Positions 26,616-33,939 of a stretch of 64,000 nt of DNA are shown piece after piece. A program made the position numbers and the translations under genes. The notes below the pieces were generated by a model. It was not told where the DNA came from. It ran no database searches and was given only the letters and a program-made list of their open reading frames with translations. Origin of the DNA: Mycobacterium gordonae (GTDB lineage Bacteria > Actinomycetota > Actinomycetes > Mycobacteriales > Mycobacteriaceae); the NCBI RefSeq assembly GCF_001417955.2, contig NZ_LKTM01000383.1, positions 58,192 to 122,191 of the forward strand, read 5' to 3'. How positions within the stretch are numbered: the first letter of the stretch is position 1; every line of letters begins with the position of its first letter.

Positions 26616-29600
26616 CCAATTACCGGCTCCCCAACGGCGTTGTCCCCGTGCTGCTGACGTCGGACACCCCCGAACTCATACCGGTCGATGCCGCCGCCCT
26701 GCTCGCCTACCTGGCCGACCACCCCGAAGCGATGCCGCACCAGATCGCCGCCATGCTCTTCCGTACCCGGGTCGCTCGCAAACACCGCGCCCTGGCGCTG
26801 GTGGGCAACCGCGAGGAGCTGATCGAGGCGCTGCGAAGCGTCGTCGAGGGCCGCGAGCATCGCTTGGTGCTGCGCGCGGACGCCGCCGCGGCGGCCCGGC
26901 GTCACGCCTATGTCTTTCCAGGTCAGGGCAGTCAGCGACCCGGCATGGGCAGGCGCTGGTACGACTTTTGCCCGGCGTTCCGGACCGAGGTCGAGCGCTG
27001 TGCCGAGGCCTTCGCCGAGCAGACCGGGCAGTCCCCGCTGAATTACCTGCTGGACGACCAGTTTTCAGTCGAAGACGACGCAAGCACCGTCCAGCCCGCC
27101 TTGTTCACTCAGATGGCGGGTCTGGCCGCGACGTGGCGCTCGTTCGGCATAGCGCCCGCCGCCACGATCGGGCACAGCCAGGGAGAGGTTGCCGCCGCAT
27201 ACGTCTCGGGCCGGATCACGCTGGCAGATGCGGTCCGCGTGATCGCGCGACGGGCGCGCGCCGCCGACGGGCTCGGCGCCGGTGATTACGCGATGGCCGT
27301 GCTGGCCACCGACCGGGAGACATGTGAGGACCTGCTGGCCCGCTGTTCGGGCTGGGCTGAGCTCTCGGTGGTGAATTCGCCTGGAATGCATGCGATCTCG
27401 GGTGACCGGGAATCGGTACAGAGCATCGTGGACACGTGTACCGCGCGCGACATCTTCGCCCGGACGATCAGTGTGCGATACCCGGCGCACACGGGGTTGA
27501 TCAACGGCCTGCATGACGAGTTGTGTGCCGGCATGCAGCGCGAACTGTCCAGCCTGACGTTCTCCGACAGCGAGACCACCTGCGTCGGCGCCACTCTCGG
27601 CGCTCCCATCACACCGGAGCAGCCCGCGGACCGTTACTGGTTCTGGAACCTGCGCAACACCGTGCGGTTCGACAAGGCGATGGCCGTCGCGCAGTCATTG
27701 GACATCGACACCTACATCGAGCTGGCCGAGCACCCGACATTGCAACTGGCGATCCAGGAGAACCTGACCGCCGCCGACGCCGAACACGCCGCCCTGGTGG
27801 TCGGCACGTCCAGAAGGACAGACGACGACCTCACCGACTTCACCAGCAATGTGATGCGGTGTGCGCTACATGATCTGAACTACCCGTGGGAAAGCCTGCT
27901 GACGCAAACCCAGGGACCTCCGCCGCTGCCGTTGCCCGATTTCCCGAACACCCCGATGAACGAGACCGCGCTGTGGATGCCCTACGAACAGGGCCTGTCC
28001 CCGGCCGCACGCACCACGTCCGACGCGCCGATCACCGCCGACCCGGAGTCCGGCCCAGATCGGGCGGCGCCACGGCTGCTCACCGAGAAATGGGTGCGAC
28101 TCTCACGGCGCTCCCTGGTACCGCCGCGCTCCATCGGCATCATCGATCACACCGGAGCCGCCGCCGATCTCGCCGCGGCGCTGACCGTCGCGGCCGGTGA
28201 CGTCGGTGCCACGGCCCGGACGCTCAGTGCCGACGAATTCCGCACCGCACCAGGTGATCTCGATACGTGTATCATCCTCCTTCCACAGCCGGTGCGCCAT
28301 GACGCCGCCGGGGCGGTGAACAGCCTGGCGACCTTTTTCGCCGAACGGCGCTGGTGGCCCGGGGCCGTCGCCGGTGTCACCGACTACTGGCTGGTGACCG
28401 CGGGCGGCGAGACGGTGGTGACCGACGATCCGCCGCCCGATCTGGTGCACGCGGGGGCGAGCGCCGGATTCCGTTGTGTGGGTGCCGCCTACCCCGGTGC
28501 CAGATTCCGCCACCTCGACATCCCGGACCCACCGCCTACCGGCCCGGCCGCAGCGGTGGCGATCGTCGCGGCGCTGCATACCGCGGAGGAATCCGAACTC
28601 GCGCTTCGTGACGGCGCCCTGTATGCCAAGCGGGTGGTCGACGACGACGCACCTGTGACCGGCGCCAGTGAGCGTCCTGCCGGGCACGTCCTGATCGTCG
28701 GTGGCACCGGAAACCTGGGTCTCGAATTCTGTGAGCACCTCGCCCGCGGTGGCGCCCGCGAAATCACCTTGCTGAACCGATCGGGTGAAACGGCCGTCGT
28801 GACAGAGCGATTGCGGAGCATCCGCTCGGGCACCCCGGCCCGGATCCGGGTCACCGCGTGTGATCTCAACGACGCCGCGGCAGTGTCGGCGCTGGCCGCA
28901 CGAGCCACGGCCGCCGATCTGATAATCCATGCGGCGGTGGAGTATTCGGGTATCGAACTGACGGACATCACGGTCGGGGATGTCGACCACGCCCTGCAGG
29001 CCAAGGTGGTCGGGATCGCCCGGGTACTGGACACCTTCCCCCGGAGCGAAGACTGCCGGGTGGTGCTGTGCTCCTCGATCTCAGCCTCGGTCGGTGGGCG
29101 CGGCCTGGCCCTGTACGCCGCCGGCAATCGGATGCTCGACGCGATGGCGCATCACCTCCGAGCCGAGGGCCTGGATTGCGTTTCGGTGCAGTGGGGTCAC
29201 TGGCGGGTCCATCTCGAGGAGTCCGGATCGGCGATGCTGGCCGGCCTCGGCGTCGTCCCCATGCGTCCCGCCGACGCACTCGCGGTGGACGTGACCGGGT
29301 TGCGCGAGAACAAGATTGTGGCCGCGTTCGAACTGGATCGCGCACGCTCGGTGCTCGGAGCCTGCGGTCGCGGTTCGTTGCTGTCGCAACTGGACTCCGC
29401 TGCGCCCCGCCCGGTCGAACCACCGGTCCGGCCGCGGGAAAACCCCTCGGGACTCACCCAACGGTTGGTGAGCCTGCTGGCGCAGGCGATCGGGGCCGAT
29501 AGCGCCGACACCATCGACACCGCGGTCCCGATGGTGGCGATCGGCCTGGATTCGTTGCAGGCTCTGGAGTTTCGGCGCCGCGTGAAGATGGAGCTGAATC

Positions 29601-29671
29601 ACGACCTGGAGGTGGCCGACCTGCTCGGCGGGGCGTCGATCGCGGAAGTTCTGGCGAAGCTGGACGCTTAG
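26612..29671 (+). CDS. mbtD: Polyketide synthase MbtD: AT-KR-ACP
   Basis: A 1019-residue PKS. The acyltransferase (about 95-380) has FPGQGSQRPGMG and GHSQGE with the active Ser near 190. The middle region, about 480-680, matches no motif I know and looks like the KR structural subdomain. The ketoreductase (about 690-900) has the nucleotide loop GGTGNLG and the Ser/Tyr/Asn set in CSSISASVGGRGLALYAAGN. A C-terminal ACP carries GLDSLQALEF near 980. No dehydratase or enoylreductase is present, in keeping with a beta-hydroxy product. Its last 4 bp overlap the end of mbtH on the opposite strand. Confidence 0.92.
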   Translation: MTNYRLPNGVVPVLLTSDTPELIPVDAAALLAYLADHPEAMPHQIAAMLFRTRVARKHRALALVGNREELIEALRSVVEGREHRLVLRADAAAAARRHAYVFPGQGSQRPGMGRRWYDFCPAFRTEVERCAEAFAEQTGQSPLNYLLDDQFSVEDDASTVQPALFTQMAGLAATWRSFGIAPAATIGHSQGEVAAAYVSGRITLADAVRVIARRARAADGLGAGDYAMAVLATDRETCEDLLARCSGWAELSVVNSPGMHAISGDRESVQSIVDTCTARDIFARTISVRYPAHTGLINGLHDELCAGMQRELSSLTFSDSETTCVGATLGAPITPEQPADRYWFWNLRNTVRFDKAMAVAQSLDIDTYIELAEHPTLQLAIQENLTAADAEHAALVVGTSRRTDDDLTDFTSNVMRCALHDLNYPWESLLTQTQGPPPLPLPDFPNTPMNETALWMPYEQGLSPAARTTSDAPITADPESGPDRAAPRLLTEKWVRLSRRSLVPPRSIGIIDHTGAAADLAAALTVAAGDVGATARTLSADEFRTAPGDLDTCIILLPQPVRHDAAGAVNSLATFFAERRWWPGAVAGVTDYWLVTAGGETVVTDDPPPDLVHAGASAGFRCVGAAYPGARFRHLDIPDPPPTGPAAAVAIVAALHTAEESELALRDGALYAKRVVDDDAPVTGASERPAGHVLIVGGTGNLGLEFCEHLARGGAREITLLNRSGETAVVTERLRSIRSGTPARIRVTACDLNDAAAVSALAARATAADLIIHAAVEYSGIELTDITVGDVDHALQAKVVGIARVLDTFPRSEDCRVVLCSSISASVGGRGLALYAAGNRMLDAMAHHLRAEGLDCVSVQWGHWRVHLEESGSAMLAGLGVVPMRPADALAVDVTGLRENKIVAAFELDRARSVLGACGRGSLLSQLDSAAPRPVEPPVRPRENPSGLTQRLVSLLAQAIGADSADTIDTAVPMVAIGLDSLQALEFRRRVKMELNHDLEVADLLGGASIAEVLAKLDA

Positions 29672-29877
29672 CTCATCGCCTCGCGCAGGCTTCGTGGGCG
29701 CATGTCGGACCAACTGCGCTCCACGTAATCGAGGCACTCCGCGCGGGTGGCCGCACCGAAGACCGTCTGCCAGCCCGCGGGCACCTCGACCACGACCGGC
29801 CACAGGCTGTGCTGATCCTCGGCATTGACCACTACCCGGAACAGGCCGGCGTCGTCATCAAACGGGTTGGTATGCAC
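29668..29877 (-). CDS. mbtH: MbtH-like protein
   Basis: A 69-residue MbtH protein, the activating partner of NRPS adenylation domains. It shows the family signature NAEDQHSLWPVVVEVPAGW and the C-terminal CLDYVERSWSDMRPRSL. The start ATG lies inside the last codons of mbtG (20-bp overlap), so it is translationally coupled to mbtG. The gene ends within the mbtD stop region (4-bp convergent overlap). Confidence 0.95.
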   Translation of the reverse strand: MHTNPFDDDAGLFRVVVNAEDQHSLWPVVVEVPAGWQTVFGAATRAECLDYVERSWSDMRPRSLREAMS

Positions 29878-31150
29878 CGCTTCTCCCGACTGGCGAATTG
29901 GATCCGGCGGCCACCGCCCCGGCGCCGAGGACCCGATCAGACAACAGGCCCAGGCAGCTCAGATTGGGGAAGCCCGGGCCCTCGTTCAGTCCGGACAGGT
30001 TGGGCAGCAACAGCCGCGGGGTGACTCCGGTGACGGCGAGGTCGGGACCGATCGACTCCTCGATCCGTTGCCCGGTCAACGGGCCGCCGAGCTCCAGTTC
30101 CAGCAGGTCGACGGCGTCCTGGCTGAGCAGCGGCAGGAACCACAGCGCGTCCGCGCCGGAACCGTCGATGACGAGGTCGAAATCATGCACGCTTTCCTGT
30201 AGTTCACCGCAGTGGTCGGTCTGCAGGGTGATCCAGATGCGCTCGTGACGGTCGACGACTTTCGCGACCCGCCCGCGCAGATGCTTGATTCGTTCGTCGG
30301 CGAGCAGCAGTTCCTGTACCCGCGCGGAGAACACGCCCCGATCGGTGCGGGCAATGCACTCACGACGCTCGGACAGTGTCAGGGTGCGCCAGTGGGTGGG
30401 ATCGGAGAACAGGGAATTCTCGAAGAAGCCCTCACCGCGGGTGAACAAGGTGGCCTGCGGCGAGATCGCCGTGATTGTCGAAACACGGTGATGGAAAAGC
30501 TCATTGAGCATCGATGCGGCCGTCTCGCCACCACCGATCACCGCCACGTTCTCGGCGACGATGCGGTCGTGACACGACGTGCGCTCCCAGAACTGAGCGA
30601 TGGACAACATCCGCGGATCACCGGAGAGGATGGACCGTTGCGGCTGGCCGGGACCGGTGATCATCACCGTGTCCGCTGCCAGCACCGCATCCCGCGTGTG
30701 CAACTTCCACTGCTGCCCCTGCACCGACATCTGAATCAGTTCGCCGCGAACGACTTTCAAATCCGCCATCTCGGCCACCCAGCGCAGATACCGCGCCCAG
30801 CTGTCGTGCGTGGGAGCGGGCCTGCCCCGATCGACCCAGCCGACGAACTGATCGATGGCGACCAGGTACGCCTGCCAGCTCCACCGCATCATCCGCTCGT
30901 CGACTTCGGTGTCGCGCCCGGGCACCAGCGACGAGCGGTAGGGAAAGCCCACGTCCTTCTCCGGACTGGTGCCCAACCGCTGCCGCCCGTCGGTCCAACC
31001 GCCGCCGGCGATCCAGTTCGCCGCGACACCGGAACGCTCGATGGCGACGATGTCAGGGGTGTCCACGCCCATTTCGCGCAGTGCCGCCGCTTTTGCGGCC
31101 ACTGCCACGGCCTTTGCGCCGGCCCCGATGATCGCGAGGGTTTCACCCAT
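29858..31150 (-). CDS. mbtG: L-lysine N6-monooxygenase MbtG
   Basis: A 430-residue flavin N-hydroxylating monooxygenase. FAD-binding GAGAKAVAVAAKAAALREMG occurs at the N-terminus, the NADPH-binding VIGGGETAASML in the middle, and a late FPNLSCLGLLSDRVLGAGAV. It hydroxylates N6 of lysine so that acylation gives the hydroxamate iron ligands. ATG at 31150 (MGETLAIIGAG) is chosen over an upstream frame to 31237 because it matches the orthologue and places the FAD motif at the N-terminus. It is divergent from mbtA across an IdeR-like box. Confidence 0.93.
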   Translation of the reverse strand: MGETLAIIGAGAKAVAVAAKAAALREMGVDTPDIVAIERSGVAANWIAGGGWTDGRQRLGTSPEKDVGFPYRSSLVPGRDTEVDERMMRWSWQAYLVAIDQFVGWVDRGRPAPTHDSWARYLRWVAEMADLKVVRGELIQMSVQGQQWKLHTRDAVLAADTVMITGPGQPQRSILSGDPRMLSIAQFWERTSCHDRIVAENVAVIGGGETAASMLNELFHHRVSTITAISPQATLFTRGEGFFENSLFSDPTHWRTLTLSERRECIARTDRGVFSARVQELLLADERIKHLRGRVAKVVDRHERIWITLQTDHCGELQESVHDFDLVIDGSGADALWFLPLLSQDAVDLLELELGGPLTGQRIEESIGPDLAVTGVTPRLLLPNLSGLNEGPGFPNLSCLGLLSDRVLGAGAVAAGSNSPVGRSGAYQPV

Positions 31151-31246
31151 CGTGCACCCGACGAGATTCTGAGGCACGGTGGCGGCATCCCCCGCTTGCC
31201 AGTGCGTCGGCGAATGATGCGCCGCCCACGACCCCACCTCCCCGGC

Positions 31247-31265
31247 TTAGCTCAGGCTGTCCTAA
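31247..31265. promoter_or_regulatory. IdeR-type iron box between mbtG and mbtA
   Basis: TTAGCTCAGGCTGTCCTAA matches 15 of 19 consensus positions and is nearly palindromic. A -10-like TATATT follows at 31283-31288, so the box covers the -35 region of the mbtA promoter. Confidence 0.8.
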
Positions 31266-31325
31266 CTTTCTGTACGCTACCTTATATTCGTGGGGCATAC
31301 ACCCCCGGCCCGAGGGAGCGTCGAG

Positions 31326-32951
31326 TTGTCTTCTGACTCTGGTCCGGCGCCGCTTGACGGGTTCGTCGCGTTTCCACCCGATCGGGCCGCCGCCTACCGG
31401 GCCGCCGGCTACTGGTCGGGCCGGAGCTTGGGCTCGGTGCTTGGCGAAGCCGCTTCGAACTGGCCCGATCGGCCGGCAGTGGTCGATGCTGCCAGCAGCT
31501 TCACCTACGCCGAGCTGGACCGACTGGCCGACGAGGCGGCCGCCGGGTTCGCCGCCCTGCCCATCGGCCCCGGTGACCGTGTCCTGCTCCAGCTGCCGAA
31601 CTCATGCCGGTTCGCCGTAGCACTGTTCGGGCTGCTGCGCGCCGGTGCTATTCCGGTGATGTGCCTGCCCGGTCACCGGCTGGCTGAACTGACTCATTTC
31701 GCGCACATCAGCGGTGCGGTCGGCGCGGTCATCCCCGATGTCGTGGGCGGATTCGATTACCGGCAGCTGGCCGCGGCGCTGGCAGCCGGGCATCCAGGCC
31801 TGCGCCACATCGTCGTCGACGGGGACCCCGGTCCGTTCCTGCCCTGGTCGGTCCTGACCGGCCGACCCGATCCGCCCGCCCGGGTGATCGACACCTCCGC
31901 ACCCGCGCTGATGCTGGTATCCGGCGGCACCACCGGGCTGCCCAAGCTGATTCCGCGCACGCACGACGATTACGTCTACAACGCCACGGCCAGTGCCCGG
32001 CTGTGCCGAATGACCGGCGCCGACACGTACCTGGTGGCGTTGCCGGCGGCGCACAACTTCCCGTTGGCGTGCCCCGGCATCCTGGGGGCGATGACCGTCG
32101 GAGCGACGGTGGTGTTCGGTGACGACCCGAGCCCGGAGGCGGCCTTCGGGCTCATCGAGCGGCACGGCGTCACCGTCACCGCTGTGGTCCCGGCACTGGC
32201 GAAATTGTGGGCCCAGGCCTGTGATTGGGAGCCGGTGACCCCGAAAACGTTGCGGCTGTTGCAGATCGGCGGGTCCAAGCTGGAGCCCGAGGATGCCCGC
32301 CAGGTGCGCGGGGCGCTGTGCCCGGGGCTACAGCAGGTGTTCGGCATGGCCGAAGGGTTGCTGAACTTCACCCGGCTGGACGACCCGCCCGAGATACTCG
32401 AGCACACCCAGGGCCGGCCGCTGAGCCCGGCCGACGAAGTGCGCGTCGTCGGCGCCGACGGCTCGGCGGTGCCCGCGGGAGGCGAAGGCGAACTCCTGGT
32501 GCGCGGGCCCTACACGATCAACGGTTACTTCCGCGCCGAACGCGACAACGAGCGCAGCTTTGATACCCAGGGCTTCTATCGCAGCGGAGATCTGGTCCGT
32601 CGCCGCGAGGACGGCTACCTGGTGGTCACCGGCCGGATCAAGGACGTCATCTGCCGATGTGGTGAAACCATCGGCGCGCAGGACATCGAGGAACAGTTGC
32701 TGACCCACCCGCGCGTCTGGTCGGTGGCGGCGGTTCCGCTTCCCGATCCCGATCTCGGCGAAAGAGTTTGCGCAGCAATTGTTTTCACCGGTGAGCCCGC
32801 CGGATTGACGGAGCTGAACGGGCACCTGGACCGCCGCGGATTGGCCAGCCACGCCCGCCTCGATCAAGTCGTCGCGTTTTCGGCACTGCCCACCACCGCG
32901 ATCGGCAAGGTCGACAAGAAGGCGATCGTCGCCCAGCTCACCGCCTCGTAG
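31326..32951 (+). CDS. mbtA: Salicyl-AMP ligase MbtA
   Basis: About 541 residues; activates salicylate with ATP and loads it on the MbtB aryl carrier. The stand-alone aryl-adenylation motifs are present: LVSGGTTGLPKLIPRTHDDY (P-loop), AAGHN-type AAHNFPLACPG, QQVFGMAEGLLNFTR, YRSGDLVRR and the C-terminal TAIGKVDKKA with the catalytic Lys. Start: TTG at 31326 has GAGGGAG 7 bp upstream and lies about 30 bp after the expected transcript start. The in-frame GTG at 31290 would sit 2 bp after the -10 box TATATT, so it would not be on the transcript. Confidence 0.92.
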   Translation: MSSDSGPAPLDGFVAFPPDRAAAYRAAGYWSGRSLGSVLGEAASNWPDRPAVVDAASSFTYAELDRLADEAAAGFAALPIGPGDRVLLQLPNSCRFAVALFGLLRAGAIPVMCLPGHRLAELTHFAHISGAVGAVIPDVVGGFDYRQLAAALAAGHPGLRHIVVDGDPGPFLPWSVLTGRPDPPARVIDTSAPALMLVSGGTTGLPKLIPRTHDDYVYNATASARLCRMTGADTYLVALPAAHNFPLACPGILGAMTVGATVVFGDDPSPEAAFGLIERHGVTVTAVVPALAKLWAQACDWEPVTPKTLRLLQIGGSKLEPEDARQVRGALCPGLQQVFGMAEGLLNFTRLDDPPEILEHTQGRPLSPADEVRVVGADGSAVPAGGEGELLVRGPYTINGYFRAERDNERSFDTQGFYRSGDLVRRREDGYLVVTGRIKDVICRCGETIGAQDIEEQLLTHPRVWSVAAVPLPDPDLGERVCAAIVFTGEPAGLTELNGHLDRRGLASHARLDQVVAFSALPTTAIGKVDKKAIVAQLTAS

Positions 32952-32971
32952 TTCCGCGCAACTGGACCCGC

Positions 32972-32985
32972 CCGCTTCGAAGCGG
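32972..32985. repeat. Palindrome in mbtA-mmpS gap
   Basis: Perfect palindrome CCGCTTCGAAGCGG, flanked by further GC pairs, 20 bp after the mbtA stop. It could be part of a weak terminator. The same 122-bp gap holds a -10-like TAAGTT at 33041-33046 for the next operon. Confidence 0.35.
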
Positions 32986-33073
32986 CGCGGGCAATTGCGG
33001 TAGCTTATGGAAATTGTCGATAGCAGACGGTAGTGTTCTCTAAGTTCACTGGCGAGGGGGAAGGGATCACCAC

Positions 33074-33505
33074 ATGATTCCGGGTCTGTTCGGCGCTCTG
33101 ACAGTGATTTCCCTCGCGCTGATGCTGGTGCTGGCCGCAGTCGCTTCGCTGTACGTGCGACGGCTGAGCAACCGGGAGTCGAACCGGCTGAGCGAAGAAC
33201 TGGGGAGCTCCCAGGTCGTTCTGGGCAAACTACGCAAACGCGAACCGATGTCGCAGGACGAATTGACGTACGCGAGGCAGATCGTCGCAGAGCGCACGTC
33301 GCCGATGGCACTGGCCATTCCCGGCATGATCTTCATGCTCGGGTGCTTCTACGTGTTCGGCAGCCTGGAGCATCTGCACGGTGCGCGGCCCTCCGAGCGG
33401 ACGTTCCTCGGAGTGATCCCGATGCTGACTTCTACCAATCTCGCACTCCGCATGCTCAGCAGCAGGCGATTGAAAAGACGTCTGCGCACAGCGGTGTCGG
33501 CCTGA
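33074..33505 (+). CDS. Small membrane protein of the mmpS-mmpL operon, unknown
   Basis: A 143-residue protein that I do not recognise. A strong N-terminal helix (FGALTVISLALMLVLAAVASLYV) is followed by a charged, Arg/Glu-rich helical stretch (residues 30-75), then two more hydrophobic segments (MALAIPGMIFMLGCFYVFGSL and TFLGVIPMLTSTNLALRML) and a basic tail (SRRLKRRLRT). ATG at 33074 follows GAGGGGGAAGGG. Its stop overlaps the mmpS start (TGATG), so it is the first gene of a coupled three-gene membrane operon. A role in transporter assembly is conceivable but unsupported. Confidence 0.75.
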   Translation: MIPGLFGALTVISLALMLVLAAVASLYVRRLSNRESNRLSEELGSSQVVLGKLRKREPMSQDELTYARQIVAERTSPMALAIPGMIFMLGCFYVFGSLEHLHGARPSERTFLGVIPMLTSTNLALRMLSSRRLKRRLRTAVSA

Positions 33506-33939
33506 TGGCGACCGGCCGGGCTGTGTTGCGGCGCGTCTGGATGCCGCTGGTCGCCGTCGTCGTCGTCGGCGTCGGCCTGGTGTCCATGTGGAAGGTGCAC
33601 CAGTTCTCCGAGCCAACCCCTGTCCCCACGGTCAACGGGCCGCAAGCACCACCGGACTTCAATCCCAAACAGCTCACCTATGAGTTGTTCGGCTCCCTCG
33701 GGGACGGAGGGATGCTGGTCTACGCGGACGTCGACGGGCATCCCCATCGCGTCGATATCACAGCTCTGCCGTGGTCACACACCGAAACAACCACGCTCAC
33801 CGTGGTTTCCGGCAGTATCTCGGCGCAGGTCCATGGCGGTCAGCTCGGCTGCCGGATCCGGGTGGATGGCGTTGTCCGCAACGAGCAGTCCGATGACCAT
33901 CAGGATGCCCACGTCTTCTGCATAGTGAAGTCCGCATGA
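33505..33939 (+). CDS. mmpS: MmpS family accessory protein
   Basis: A 144-residue MmpS: one N-terminal membrane helix (RVWMPLVAVVVVGVGLVSMW) followed by a periplasmic beta-sandwich domain with YELFGSLGDGGMLVYADVDG and ending CRIRVDGVVRNEQ...AHVFCIVKSA, as in MmpS4/MmpS5. ATG at 33505 overlaps the previous stop and is preferred over an upstream frame starting at 33343. It overlaps mmpL by 4 bp. MmpS4/5 with MmpL4/5 export (carboxy)mycobactin in M. tuberculosis; the position next to mbtA suggests the same role here. Confidence 0.9.
   Translation: MATGRAVLRRVWMPLVAVVVVGVGLVSMWKVHQFSEPTPVPTVNGPQAPPDFNPKQLTYELFGSLGDGGMLVYADVDGHPHRVDITALPWSHTETTTLTVVSGSISAQVHGGQLGCRIRVDGVVRNEQSDDHQDAHVFCIVKSA

Noticed and set aside
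33001..33060. AGCTTATGGAAATTGTCGATAG as an iron box before the mmpS operon
   Set aside because: Only the first few bases fit the consensus; there is no second half-site.
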